Positions 19,324 through 28,066 of a DNA stretch of 64,000 nt are shown here, one piece after another. Positions within the stretch are counted from its first letter, which is position 1. The number at the start of each line of letters is the position of its first letter. The notes under the pieces are model-generated. The model made no database searches. It was not told the DNA's origin and saw only the letters and a list, made by a program, of their open reading frames with translations. The position numbers and the translations under genes are program-made. The DNA comes from Marinobacter sp. (GTDB lineage: Bacteria; Pseudomonadota; Gammaproteobacteria; Pseudomonadales; Oleiphilaceae), in the NCBI GenBank assembly GCA_018402255.1, contig JAGYIS010000009.1, positions 186,001-250,000 of the forward strand. The letters are read 5' to 3'.

Positions 19324-19766
19324 TGTTGCGTTCAAAACGGCTGGAAACGGTTCTGAACCTTGAGCAACGCAAAGAGCAGCAAGCCATGGAGCGTTTGGGT
19401 GAGGCCCGAAAGCAGGTAGAGGCCCATCGTGAGCAGGTGGCGAACCTTGAGCGCTACCAGCAGGAATACCGCGAACAGATTCGTGCCACCCAGCAAGGTG
19501 TGGTGCCGGTCACCCGGTTGCAGGCCTGGCAGGCCTTTATCGCCCAGTTGGACCAGGTGATTGTTCAGCAGAACCGGCAGTTGCAGCAGGCTGAGCAGGT
19601 GTTCGAAGCCCGGAGGGTGGAGTGGTTGCAGGCCTGGGAGCGCCGCCGGGGCATGGAAAAATACATCGAAACCTGCCGGCAACAGGAGCAGAAGGCTCGC
19701 GATCTGAGCGAGCAGAAGCTGGCCGATGAGGCAGCGGGCCGCGCGTTCGCCCGAAAACACCGCTGA
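19323..19766 (+). CDS. fliJ: Flagellar export protein FliJ
   Basis: Basic, almost wholly alpha-helical coiled-coil protein of 147 residues rich in Gln and Glu, as expected for FliJ, the central stalk-like chaperone-escort subunit of the FliI ring. It begins [19 protein letters not shown]. The ATG overlaps the fliI stop (TGATG). It ends the fliE-J block, and a 134-bp gap precedes the next gene. Confidence 0.9.
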   Translation: MLRSKRLETVLNLEQRKEQQAMERLGEARKQVEAHREQVANLERYQQEYREQIRATQQGVVPVTRLQAWQAFIAQLDQVIVQQNRQLQQAEQVFEARRVEWLQAWERRRGMEKYIETCRQQEQKARDLSEQKLADEAAGRAFARKHR

Positions 19767-19900
19767 GCGCGGGCGATGATCTGGATCCGTCATAACAGAT
19801 GCATTTTCTGGCAATTTGGCTATGCTTAGTCAGATAAGGTCGCTAGCCAAACAAGGGGATTGCCAATGGGCGTTGAAGCACAGCGCAAAGGGAGCATGGA

Positions 19901-20206
19901 ATGCCAATAGAAGCGCGCCGGAGTGATGACGGTCAGACTCTGACAATTCGGGTGCAGGGCCGGTTTGATTTCAGTACACACCAGGCCTTTCGCGATGCCT
20001 ATGAGCATAGCGATTCGTCAGTGACCCGTTACATCATTGATCTTTCTGATACTACCTACCTCGACAGCTCCGCGCTTGGCATGTTGCTGTTGTTAAGAGA
20101 CCACGCCGGCGGCGACAGCGCGCGGGTTTCCGTCGAGAACTGCAACAGCGATGTTCGTCGCATCCTCGCTATCTCCAATTTTGAGCAGCTTTTCAGTATC
20201 CGCTGA
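19901..20206 (+). CDS. hsbA: STAS-domain anti-sigma factor antagonist (HsbA-like)
   Basis: Single STAS domain of 101 residues with the phosphorylatable serine motif (TTYLDSSALGMLLLL). In P. aeruginosa HsbA is the partner-switching antagonist controlled by HsbR and sequesters the anti-sigma factor FlgM or the diguanylate cyclase HsbD, depending on phosphorylation. Identity here rests on the STAS motif plus the adjacent HsbR-like and HptB-like genes. It ends 10 bp before hsbR. In the 134-bp upstream gap I found no sigma-54 or sigma-28 site of good spacing. The ribosome-binding site is AAAGGGA. Confidence 0.8.
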   Translation: MPIEARRSDDGQTLTIRVQGRFDFSTHQAFRDAYEHSDSSVTRYIIDLSDTTYLDSSALGMLLLLRDHAGGDSARVSVENCNSDVRRILAISNFEQLFSIR

Positions 20207-20216
20207 GGCTGGCGCC

Positions 20217-21974
20217 TTGAAGGTGCTGATCGCTGAGGACAGCGACAGCGACCGACTGATCCTCTCCGCCCTTGTCCGGCGCCTGGGCCATCGTGTGTTT
20301 GAGGCCCGGGATGGCATTGAGGCTGTGGCGCTGTTCGTGGAGATTCAGCCGGATATTGTTCTGCTTGATGCCCTGATGCCCCGGATGGATGGCATGGAGG
20401 CCGCACGGCAGATCAAGGTCTTGGCGGGTGAGCAGATGGTCCCGCTTATTTTCCTCAGCTCGCTTTCGGATGCCACTGAACTGGCCCGTTGTCTGGAGGC
20501 AGGCGGGGATGACTTCCTGGTCAAGCCCTATAACCGAGTTATTCTGGAGGCCAAGATCAACGCCTTCAACCGGATGCGCTTGATGCACCGGGTGCTTTCG
20601 GATCAGCGTGATCAGATCCGTCGGCAAAATGAGGCCCTGGTCGAGGAACAGAGGATTGCCCGGAGGGTCTTTGACAATGTTGCTCACACCGGTTGCCTGA
20701 ACGCCGATAACATCTGTTACCACGCGTCGCCCATGTCGGTGTTCAACGGTGATGTGCTGTTTGCTGCGGACCGCCCCGGTGGGGGAACGCTTATCTTCAT
20801 GGGGGATTTCACCGGGCACGGACTGCCGGCGGCCATCGGTGCCATGCCGGTAGCCGAGATCTTTTATGGTATGGCGACCAAGGGCTTCAGTGCGGCTGAT
20901 ATTCTTCGGGAGATCAACCGTAAGCTGTGCAAAATCCTTCCGACTGGTATGTTTTGTTGTGGCGCGATGTTGGATGCCGATTTCAAGCTTGGTCAGCTGC
21001 GCACCTGGAATGGCGGGCTACCGGATGGCTGGCTGGTGCGGGCAGACGGCGAGCGCATTGCCATACCCTCCGGGCATTTGCCCCTGGGGGTTCAGTCACC
21101 GGAGCAGTTCAGTGCGTCCATGACCGTTTGGTCGGTGGTGCCCGGTGATCAGGTTATTGTGATGACTGACGGATTCCCGGAATCGAGCAACAAACAGGGT
21201 CAGCAATTTGGTGAGGCTCGGGTTGGACAGGTCCTTGACCAGTTGCAGCCGGGCGAGACGCCCTTCCATGCGTTGATGGCAAAAGTTCAGGAGTTTACCG
21301 GAAAACCTGAGGCGACAGACGATCTCACGGTGTGCGCGCTGCGGATTATTCCGTATCGTCAGCATCAGGCTCAGAACGATCGCCCGCCGGAGTCGGCTTT
21401 GCTGGGGCCGGTTGACTGGCATTGCGTTTATGAAGTCCGCGAACAGACGCTGGCCGATTTCAGTCCATTACCACTGCTGTTACATATCTGCATGGAGGTA
21501 CCAGGGCTGCGCAGAAAGAGTGGAGAGGTCTACACCCTGTTGTCAGAGCTCTACAACAACGCGCTCGAGCATGGTGTGTTGCAGTTGCCGTCAGAGTTGA
21601 AAGCGTCGCCCGAGGGCTTTGGCCACTATTACCAGGAGCGGAAACGTCGACTCTCCGAAACCAATGGCCATTACATTCGTTTTTCATTGAGCCACCAGCC
21701 TACGGCAATCGGTGGACAGCTGAAGGTTGTCTGTGAGGACAGTGGTCAGGGCTATGATTTTGAGCATTATTTTGAGAAGTTGTCTGACGTAAACCAGGCG
21801 TCAGGCCCCAGATATGCAGGTCGCGGCCTCGATATGGTGAGGCGAATGGCCCGTCATTTGCGGGTGCATGGTCGCGGCAACCACGTGGAACTTGTTTATG
21901 ATTGGGAGGCTGCCGAAGGCATTGACGGTGTCCAGCCTGATTGTAACGAAACACAGAGGATCGCTGATGATTGA
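20217..21974 (+). CDS. hsbR: HsbR-like response regulator with PP2C phosphatase and serine-kinase-like domains
   Basis: About 585 residues. An N-terminal receiver domain (LKVLIAEDSDSDR; phospho-acceptor Asp near 52 in LLDALMPRMDG) is followed by a coiled linker, a SpoIIE-type PP2C phosphatase (FNGDVLFAADRPGG, MGDFTGHGLPAAIG, DDLTVCAL) and a C-terminal HATPase/anti-sigma kinase-like domain (SELYNNALEHG, CEDSGQGYDF). This matches P. aeruginosa HsbR, which phosphorylates or dephosphorylates HsbA. The chosen start is TTG at 20217 after GAGG at 20205-20208. An ATG at 20151 inside hsbA is the alternative. It overlaps hptB by 8 bp. Confidence 0.85.
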   Translation: MKVLIAEDSDSDRLILSALVRRLGHRVFEARDGIEAVALFVEIQPDIVLLDALMPRMDGMEAARQIKVLAGEQMVPLIFLSSLSDATELARCLEAGGDDFLVKPYNRVILEAKINAFNRMRLMHRVLSDQRDQIRRQNEALVEEQRIARRVFDNVAHTGCLNADNICYHASPMSVFNGDVLFAADRPGGGTLIFMGDFTGHGLPAAIGAMPVAEIFYGMATKGFSAADILREINRKLCKILPTGMFCCGAMLDADFKLGQLRTWNGGLPDGWLVRADGERIAIPSGHLPLGVQSPEQFSASMTVWSVVPGDQVIVMTDGFPESSNKQGQQFGEARVGQVLDQLQPGETPFHALMAKVQEFTGKPEATDDLTVCALRIIPYRQHQAQNDRPPESALLGPVDWHCVYEVREQTLADFSPLPLLLHICMEVPGLRRKSGEVYTLLSELYNNALEHGVLQLPSELKASPEGFGHYYQERKRRLSETNGHYIRFSLSHQPTAIGGQLKVVCEDSGQGYDFEHYFEKLSDVNQASGPRYAGRGLDMVRRMARHLRVHGRGNHVELVYDWEAAEGIDGVQPDCNETQRIADD

Positions 21975-22317
21975 CAAACCACATCTTGACGAAGAGGCGC
22001 TGGCTGAATTGCAGGATGTCATGGAAGATGAGTTTGAGGTTCTTATCCAGACCTATCTGGCGGATTCTCGAACCCGTCTGGATAGCCTTCGGGAGACTTT
22101 GAAAGCGAAAGATGCCGACGCGTTTGCCAAAGCGGCTCACAGCTTTAAGGGTAGCTGTATCAACATTGGTGCGCCGCATCTTGGCGAGTTGTGCATGAGA
22201 GCCGAGCAGTTGGGTAAAGCCGGCACGCTGGCAACGGCTCCTGCCATCATTGCCGCCATTGAAGAGGAATTTGCCGAGGTAAGCTCGCGCCTGGAAGCGT
22301 TTGGCGAGGCTTCCTGA
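21967..22317 (+). CDS. hptB: HptB-like histidine phosphotransfer protein
   Basis: Single Hpt domain of 116 residues with phospho-acceptor His58 in AAHSFKGSCINIGA, the canonical Hpt helix motif. In P. aeruginosa HptB receives phosphate from hybrid kinases (PA1611, SagS, ErcS') and passes it to HsbR, linking sensory input to motility and biofilm choice. Its start overlaps the hsbR stop by 8 bp, so the phosphodonor and its receiver are translationally coupled. The fliK sigma-54 promoter begins 10 bp after its stop. Confidence 0.87.
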   Translation: MIDKPHLDEEALAELQDVMEDEFEVLIQTYLADSRTRLDSLRETLKAKDADAFAKAAHSFKGSCINIGAPHLGELCMRAEQLGKAGTLATAPAIIAAIEEEFAEVSSRLEAFGEAS

Positions 22318-22326
22318 GAATAGTTC

Positions 22327-22341
22327 TGGCATTGCTTTTGC
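22327..22341 (+). promoter_or_regulatory. Sigma-54 promoter of fliK
   Basis: TGGCATTGCTTTTGC: near-perfect -24/-12 element with exact spacing, followed by A. It lies 60-75 bp upstream of the fliK start. fliK is a FleR-dependent class III gene in P. aeruginosa. Confidence 0.87.
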
Positions 22342-22403
22342 ACATACCTACGCAGAAGCCCGAAAGTGGCTGACTCAGGTTGATACAGCGGCAAGAGGTT
22401 GCC

Positions 22404-23549
22404 ATGCAGCAGACAATTCTCCCTCAGGCGCCAGTTCCTGGCGCCAAACAGGATATAGCAACAGCCAAGCCTTCGGGTGCCCGCGATTCAGGCAGTGACA
22501 GCCGGTTTGATCAGGTGTCGAGGGCTGAGCAGAAGCGCCTGGATCAGAAGCAGGCTGCCCGCCACGATCAGCGTCAGGCTGCGCAGGACCGCCGGGACGC
22601 CAGGAGTGCCGAGAAGAAGGACGGCAAAGAGGCTGCTGAAGCCCGATCCTCAGACTCGTCGAAAAAGCCGGGGCCTTCCGTTGAGCAGGCTCAGGGTGAC
22701 AAGGCTGTTGCGGCCCAGGATTCGCAGGCCGATGCGTTGCCGGAAGAGTTCGCACCCATGACCTTTGCCAGCTTGCAGTCTCTCATGATGCCTGCAGGCA
22801 ATGCGTTGCCGCAGTCTGATACAGGCGCGGCCCTGACACCCGTTTTGTCACCGATTGCAGGTCTGCCCGGCACATTGAATGGCCAGAGCACACAACAAAA
22901 TGCCGGTAATGGTACCGCCATGACCTTAAGCAACCAGTTGACCGAGCTGCTCTCTGCAGGCGTTGCCGGCGAGAGCTCACGGCCGGTGGATCCGGCAAGC
23001 GCGCTGGCGACGCCAAAGTTCCAGGCAACGCTTGAGCTGGCCTCACAGCAGGCCGCGCAACCTGCGCGGCTGGCGGCAGAAACAGCGGTGCCGTTGCGCG
23101 GTTATTCAACCTCTGTCGATGTGCCGGTAGGGCAGGCGGAGTGGGGCGACAAGGTGATGGGCAAGCTTAGCTGGCTGACCGCGCGCAATCTTTCGGTTGC
23201 CGAGATTCATCTGACGCCCCCGGATATGGGGCCGATGGAGGTCAAGGTTCGGGTGCAGAATGATCAGGCCACCGTGACCGTGCACGCTGCCAACCCGGTC
23301 GTTCGGGAGCAGCTTGAGCTGCATTCCCATCGACTGCGGGATATGCTGGGGGAGCAGGGCTTGTCGCTGAGCCAGTTTGACGTATCCGATCAGCCTGACC
23401 GGCAGACCGGTAGCCAGAGCGATGATGATGGTCAGGGTGGTTCCGGCGGGAATGGTACAGGAGTCGCCGGCGCCGATGTGGATGACCAGCTGCCGGACCC
23501 CGGCGGTCTTGATCTTGCCTGGAAAGGCGAGGTTGATATCTTCGCTTGA
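22404..23549 (+). CDS. fliK: Flagellar hook-length control protein FliK
   Basis: FliK of 381 residues, the secreted molecular ruler that switches export from hook to filament substrates. A long, low-complexity Gln/Ala/Asp-rich N-terminal region precedes the conserved C-terminal domain (VAEIHLTPPDMGPMEVKVRV and VREQLELHSHRLRDMLGEQG). The ATG at 22404 follows AGAGG. An upstream in-frame TTG at 22380 is less likely. It has its own sigma-54 promoter. A second, divergent FliK-like gene lies at 49524-50903. Confidence 0.92.
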   Translation: MQQTILPQAPVPGAKQDIATAKPSGARDSGSDSRFDQVSRAEQKRLDQKQAARHDQRQAAQDRRDARSAEKKDGKEAAEARSSDSSKKPGPSVEQAQGDKAVAAQDSQADALPEEFAPMTFASLQSLMMPAGNALPQSDTGAALTPVLSPIAGLPGTLNGQSTQQNAGNGTAMTLSNQLTELLSAGVAGESSRPVDPASALATPKFQATLELASQQAAQPARLAAETAVPLRGYSTSVDVPVGQAEWGDKVMGKLSWLTARNLSVAEIHLTPPDMGPMEVKVRVQNDQATVTVHAANPVVREQLELHSHRLRDMLGEQGLSLSQFDVSDQPDRQTGSQSDDDGQGGSGGNGTGVAGADVDDQLPDPGGLDLAWKGEVDIFA

Positions 23550-23652
23550 TGCTGTACGTTTTTTGATCGCTTTTGCCTGACCTTTCAAAGCTCTTTGCCC
23601 ATCCTTGTCGGCAGCGCTAAACTGCGGTTCTGAACCGGGGGGATGGGAGTTC

Positions 23653-23667
23653 TGGCCCGCCCTTTGC
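23653..23667 (+). promoter_or_regulatory. Sigma-54 promoter of the fliL operon
   Basis: TGGCCCGCCCTTTGC followed by A: -24 GG and -12 GC at exact spacing, ~62 bp before fliL. The fliLMNOPQR-flhB operon is a FleQ/RpoN target in Pseudomonas. Confidence 0.86.
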
Positions 23668-23729
23668 ATTAATCCTGAAAAGTCCGTCAGACCTGTTCTG
23701 ACCGACAAAAATCTGACAAAGCGAACATT

Positions 23730-24230
23730 ATGGCTGAGAACAACGCGGCACAGGCACCCGCCAAAAAAGGTAAGCTGAAGCTTATCATCATGCTGGCGGT
23801 CATCATCATTCTGGCGGTGGCTTTGTCGGTCGTCGGAACGCTCTGGTTTCTGGGCGATGGTTTTGCGCAGAGCAGCGATGCGGAGAGCAGTGTTCCCGCA
23901 GAGCCGACCTTCGTCGCCAGTACCTACACCGACCTTGAGCGGGCATTGGTTACGACAGTTCAGGCCCAGGGGCGCCAACGTTATGCCCAGGTGCACCTGT
24001 CTTTTGAGGCGAAAGACCCAGCCGCGCTGGTGGCAGCTGACACTCACATGCCCTTGATTCGAAGCAAGTTGGTGACCGTGTTGGGTAATAGCGATTTCAA
24101 TGAATTACAGACACCCGATGGCAGGGCCGCGCTTGCCGGGCAAATGCTGGTCACGGTAAACGAGGTGTTGGTTCAGGAGGGCGAACCTGAAATCAAACAG
24201 GTGTTGTTCAGGAACTTTGTGGTGCAATAG
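23730..24230 (+). CDS. fliL: Flagellar basal body-associated protein FliL
   Basis: FliL of 166 residues, which surrounds the stator and tunes torque. The single membrane segment spans about residues 15-40 (KLIIMLAVIIILAVALSVVG), followed by a periplasmic stomatin-like domain that ends with the family C-terminus (EIKQVLFRNFVVQ). First gene of the fliLMNOPQR-flhB operon, 54 bp before fliM. Confidence 0.93.
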   Translation: MAENNAAQAPAKKGKLKLIIMLAVIIILAVALSVVGTLWFLGDGFAQSSDAESSVPAEPTFVASTYTDLERALVTTVQAQGRQRYAQVHLSFEAKDPAALVAADTHMPLIRSKLVTVLGNSDFNELQTPDGRAALAGQMLVTVNEVLVQEGEPEIKQVLFRNFVVQ

Positions 24231-24283
24231 GCGCGCCGTCCAGATACACCGTCGGGTAAACGAATCTCAGGGCAGGATCAGGT

Positions 24284-25282
24284 ATGCAGGACTTATTGTC
24301 ACAGGACGAGATTGATGCGCTCCTTCACGGTGTGGATGACGGGGACATCGATACCTATGAAGAGACCGATGAGACCGGCGTAAAGAATTACGATCTGGCC
24401 AGTCAGGACCGCATCGTCCGTGGCCGCATGCCCACCCTCGAAATGATCAACGAACGGTTCGCCCGATACACTCGGATCAGCCTGTTCAATCTGCTGCGCC
24501 GCAATGCCGATGTGTCGACCGGTGGCGTGCAGATCATGAAGTTTGGCGAATACATACATACCCTCTATGTGCCTACCAGCCTCAACCTCTGTAAGGTTCG
24601 CCCGCTGCGCGGTACGGGCTTGTTTGTGCTGGACGCAAAGTTGGTGTTCAAACTGGTTGATAACTTTTTTGGGGGTGAGGGCCGGCACGCCAAGATCGAG
24701 GGGCGCGAATTCACGCCCACTGAAACCCGGATTGTGCAGATGGTGCTCAATCAGGTGTTCACAGACATGAAAGAGGCCTGGCACGCGGTACTGAAAGTCG
24801 ACTTTGAATATCTGAGCTCGGAAGTCAACCCGGCCATGGCCAATATCGTCAGCCCCAGTGAAGTCGTGGTGGTCAGCACCTTCCACATTGAGTTGGACGG
24901 CGGTGGCGGTGAGCTGCATTTTGCCTTGCCCTATTCGATGATAGAGCCCATTCGGGATGTGCTGGATGCCGGCGTTCAGAGCGACATCGATGATGTGGAC
25001 GAGCGCTGGGTCAATGCCCTGCAGGAAGACGTCAAAGAAGTGAACGTGCCGATCAACACGATGGTTTGCCGGCGCAGGATATCACTCCGGGACATCGCCA
25101 AACTCAAAGCCGGAGATGTGATCCCGGTTGAAATGCCGGACTTCCTGACGGTGACCGCCAACGGTATTCCGATCTACAAGGCCACGATGGGGACCCGCGA
25201 CGGGAAACTGGCACTGAGAATTCATGAGCGGGCAACATTGCCCAGGGTGAAGAAACAACTGAAGGTGGGACGCAATGGCTGA
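24284..25282 (+). CDS. fliM: Flagellar motor switch protein FliM
   Basis: FliM of 332 residues. The extreme N-terminus LLSQDEIDALLHGVD is the conserved CheY-P-binding peptide. The middle CheC-like domain (FARYTRISLFNLLRRNADV) binds FliG, and the C-terminal SpoA/FliN-like domain (VEMPDFLTVTANGIPIYKA) forms the C-ring with FliN. It overlaps fliN by 8 bp. Confidence 0.96.
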   Translation: MQDLLSQDEIDALLHGVDDGDIDTYEETDETGVKNYDLASQDRIVRGRMPTLEMINERFARYTRISLFNLLRRNADVSTGGVQIMKFGEYIHTLYVPTSLNLCKVRPLRGTGLFVLDAKLVFKLVDNFFGGEGRHAKIEGREFTPTETRIVQMVLNQVFTDMKEAWHAVLKVDFEYLSSEVNPAMANIVSPSEVVVVSTFHIELDGGGGELHFALPYSMIEPIRDVLDAGVQSDIDDVDERWVNALQEDVKEVNVPINTMVCRRRISLRDIAKLKAGDVIPVEMPDFLTVTANGIPIYKATMGTRDGKLALRIHERATLPRVKKQLKVGRNG

Positions 25283-25781
25283 GGACGACAAGAAAGACAA
25301 GCAGGAGCTCAGCGAAGACGAGAAGCTGGCGGCTGAATGGGAAGCGGCAATGGAGGACACCGGCTCAGGGGACGGCGAGTCAGACGACGGCCGTGAGGAT
25401 GAGTGGGCGGCAGCCATGGCCGAGGCCGATGGTACCGATGAGGACACCGGCGGTCAGGGCGTGCGCGCGGCGCCCATGGAAGAGTTCGGAGAAGATGCAG
25501 GTGTGACTGGCGGCGACTCGCCAGACATTGATGTGATTCTGGACATTCCGGTAACCATCTCTATGGAAGTGGGTAACACCCAGATCCCCATCCGCAATCT
25601 GCTGCAGCTTAACCAGGGCTCGGTGATCGAGCTGGACCGGCTGGCCGGTGAGCCACTGGACGTTCTGGTCAATGGCACACTGATCGCTCACGGTGAAGTG
25701 GTTATGGTAAACGAGAAGTTTGGTATCCGCCTGACCGACGTGATCAGTCCGGGTGAGCGGATCAAACGGCTGCAGAAATAG
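25275..25781 (+). CDS. fliN: Flagellar motor switch protein FliN
   Basis: FliN of 168 residues: an acidic N-terminal extension (~1-85) and the conserved C-terminal SpoA domain (VTISMEVGNTQIPIRNLLQL, GEVVMVNEKFGIRLTDVISP). It completes the C-ring. The acidic extension makes it longer than the enteric protein (about 137 residues), as is common in pseudomonads and marine gammaproteobacteria. It overlaps fliM and ends 1 bp before the fliO start. Confidence 0.95.
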   Translation: MAEDDKKDKQELSEDEKLAAEWEAAMEDTGSGDGESDDGREDEWAAAMAEADGTDEDTGGQGVRAAPMEEFGEDAGVTGGDSPDIDVILDIPVTISMEVGNTQIPIRNLLQLNQGSVIELDRLAGEPLDVLVNGTLIAHGEVVMVNEKFGIRLTDVISPGERIKRLQK

Positions 25782-25782
25782 C

Positions 25783-26229
25783 ATGCGGCGCATTCTCGCT
25801 TTCATGCTGTCCGTTGTTGCTGCACTGCCGGCGCTGGCGGAGGAGGCTGCCGAACCGGCAGGTGACGCCGCCCGCAGCGCGCCGGATACGGTTGGCACCA
25901 TCATGAGCCTGGGTGTGGGTTTGCTGGCGGTGGTAGCGGTTATTTATGGTTGTGCCTGGCTGATCCGGCGGATGAGCGGCCTGACCGGCATGAATAACAG
26001 TGCCATCAAGGTAGTATCTGTTCTGGCCATTGGTGCCCGGGAGCGCATTGCCCTGGTTGAGGTGGGTGGGCAACAGATTCTGCTTGGAATCACTCCTTCA
26101 ACCATTCGCACGCTGCAGGTGTTCGACGAGCCTGTCGTTGATGCTGCCAATCCGCCGTCGAGTGAATTTGCCCGCCGCCTGCAAGGGATGATTGGCAAGT
26201 CCTGGTCGGCACCCGAGAGGAAAGACTAA
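25783..26229 (+). CDS. fliO: Flagellar biosynthetic protein FliO
   Basis: FliO of 148 residues, an assembly factor for the FliP ring. It has an N-terminal hydrophobic signal-like stretch ([16 protein letters not shown]), a membrane segment ([21 protein letters not shown]) and the cytoplasmic domain with the family pattern [20 protein letters not shown]. The ATG at 25783 lies directly after the fliN stop. A longer frame beginning inside fliN is unlikely. Confidence 0.9.
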   Translation: MRRILAFMLSVVAALPALAEEAAEPAGDAARSAPDTVGTIMSLGVGLLAVVAVIYGCAWLIRRMSGLTGMNNSAIKVVSVLAIGARERIALVEVGGQQILLGITPSTIRTLQVFDEPVVDAANPPSSEFARRLQGMIGKSWSAPERKD

Positions 26230-26233
26230 CGCC

Positions 26234-26995
26234 ATGATTCTGGCCACGCTCAAACGCTGCCTGCCATTGTTTCTGCTTGTTCCGGGCCTGTTGCTGGCGC
26301 CGACTGCGTTGGCTGACCTGCCTGGCATTCCGGCGTTTACCTTGACTCCCGGAGAAGATGGCACCGAGGAGTATTCCGTTACCCTGCAGATCCTTGCGCT
26401 GATGACGGCGTTGACCTTTCTGCCGGCGATGCTGATGATGATGACGTCGTTCACCCGCATCATCATTGTCTTCTCGATTTTACGCCAGGCGCTGGGACTG
26501 CAGGCAACGCCGTCAAACCAGATTTTGCTGGGTTTGGCGTTGTTTTTGACCATCTTTATCATGAAGCCGGTGCTCGAAGAAGCCAACGAGGTTGGCTTGC
26601 AGCCCTACATGCAGGAGGAAGTCACTTCACTTGAAGCGGTCGAGCTGGCGAGCCAGCCGTTCCGGCGCTTTATGCTGGAGCAGACCCGGGAGTCGGACCT
26701 TGCATTGTTCATGCGCATCGCCGATGTGCAGTATGACACGCCGGAGGATGCGTCCTTCTGGGTGCTGATGCCGGCGTTTGTTACCAGTGAGCTGAAAACA
26801 GCGTTCCAGATCGGGTTTATACTGTTCATTCCGTTCCTGATCATCGACATGGTGGTGGCCAGTGTTCTGATGGCCATGGGTATGATGATGCTTTCACCGA
26901 TCATTATTTCGTTGCCCTTCAAAATCATGTTATTCGTTCTGGTGGACGGCTGGGCCCTGATTATGGGCACACTGGCTGCCAGTTACGGGATATAG
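26234..26995 (+). CDS. fliP: Flagellar export gate protein FliP
   Basis: FliP of 253 residues, the pentameric core of the type III export gate. It has a cleavable signal peptide ([20 protein letters not shown]), then the conserved [25 protein letters not shown] block and C-terminal membrane helices including [24 protein letters not shown]. The ATG at 26234 lies just after the fliO stop. A ribosome-binding site for fliQ (GGAGG) follows its stop. Confidence 0.95.
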   Translation: MILATLKRCLPLFLLVPGLLLAPTALADLPGIPAFTLTPGEDGTEEYSVTLQILALMTALTFLPAMLMMMTSFTRIIIVFSILRQALGLQATPSNQILLGLALFLTIFIMKPVLEEANEVGLQPYMQEEVTSLEAVELASQPFRRFMLEQTRESDLALFMRIADVQYDTPEDASFWVLMPAFVTSELKTAFQIGFILFIPFLIIDMVVASVLMAMGMMMLSPIIISLPFKIMLFVLVDGWALIMGTLAASYGI

Positions 26996-27005
26996 GAGGC
27001 CAAAT

Positions 27006-27275
27006 ATGACCCCGGAAACCGTCATCGATATCCTGCGTGAAGCGCTCTGGCTAATCGTACTGTTGGCCGCTGTCATCATTGGCCCTGGCCTGGTGATCGG
27101 TCTGGTGGTCAGTACCTTTCAGGCGGCGACCCAGATCAACGAGCAAACCCTCAGCTTTTTGCCGCGACTGTTGATCACGCTGATTGTCATCATCGCGCTG
27201 GGCCCCTGGATGCTGACTATCCTGCTGGACCACGCCAATCGGCTGATCTCCAGCATCCCGTTTCTGATCGGCTGA
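27006..27275 (+). CDS. fliQ: Flagellar export gate protein FliQ
   Basis: FliQ of 89 residues with two membrane helices (LIVLLAAVIIGPGLVIGLVV and LLITLIVIIALGPWMLTIL) flanking the conserved FQAATQINEQTLSFLP segment. Four copies associate with the FliP5-FliR1 gate. It has a strong GGAGG ribosome-binding site and ends 3 bp before fliR. Confidence 0.95.
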   Translation: MTPETVIDILREALWLIVLLAAVIIGPGLVIGLVVSTFQAATQINEQTLSFLPRLLITLIVIIALGPWMLTILLDHANRLISSIPFLIG

Positions 27276-27278
27276 CGG

Positions 27279-28064
27279 ATGGTACCGGCCGAACTCAGTA
27301 CGGATTTGCTTGGCCAATGGGTCGGGCAGTATCTCTGGCCGCTGTTCCGGCTGGCCAGTTTCCTGATGGTTATTCCCGTATTCGGTACCCAGCTGGTGCC
27401 GGCCCGGGTGCGTCTGGGGCTGGCCCTTTTGATGACCATCCTGATCGCACCGATGATCCCGGAAGTGCCCAGAGTAGAAGCGTTTAGCGCTGACGCGGTG
27501 GTGATTACCCTGCAGCAGATTCTGATCGGGGTGGGGATGGGGTTTGCGTTGACCGCCTTGTGGCAGCTATTTGTGGTTGCGGGTCAGATGATTGCCATGC
27601 AAATGGGGCTGGGCTTTGCCTCCATGGTGGACCCGGCCAACGGCGTTAACGTGCCGGTACTGGCGCAGATCTACACCATCACCATCACGCTTCTGTTTCT
27701 GGTTATGAACGGGCACCTGGTGGCGTTTGAAGTCTTCATTGAAAGTTTCTACACCATGCCCATCGGTATGGAGGGGCTTGGCCAGGCTGGCGTATGGGAC
27801 CTGGCGCACCGCATCAGCTGGATGTTTGTGTCGGCGGTGTTGCTGGCTTTGCCGGCGGTGACTGCGGTGTTCATCGTGAATATTTCGTTCGGGGTGATGA
27901 CCCGAGCAGCACCGCAAATGAACATCTTTGCCCTGGGTTTTCCGATTGGCCTGATTTTTGGATTGTTTGCTATCTGGGTACTGCACGCCAATTTCCTGCC
28001 GCATTTTGATCAGTACACGCGGGAAACCTTCGACTTTATGAGGCAGTTACAGGGGCAGCCATAG
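27279..28064 (+). CDS. fliR: Flagellar export gate protein FliR
   Basis: FliR of 261 residues with about six membrane helices. Single copy in the export gate, structurally a FliP-FliQ-like fusion. Conserved segments seen are FASMVDPANGVNVPVLAQI and the C-terminal FGLFAIWVLHANFLPHF. Tightly packed between fliQ and flhB (2-3 bp gaps). Confidence 0.95.
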   Translation: MVPAELSTDLLGQWVGQYLWPLFRLASFLMVIPVFGTQLVPARVRLGLALLMTILIAPMIPEVPRVEAFSADAVVITLQQILIGVGMGFALTALWQLFVVAGQMIAMQMGLGFASMVDPANGVNVPVLAQIYTITITLLFLVMNGHLVAFEVFIESFYTMPIGMEGLGQAGVWDLAHRISWMFVSAVLLALPAVTAVFIVNISFGVMTRAAPQMNIFALGFPIGLIFGLFAIWVLHANFLPHFDQYTRETFDFMRQLQGQP

Positions 28065-28066
28065 TC

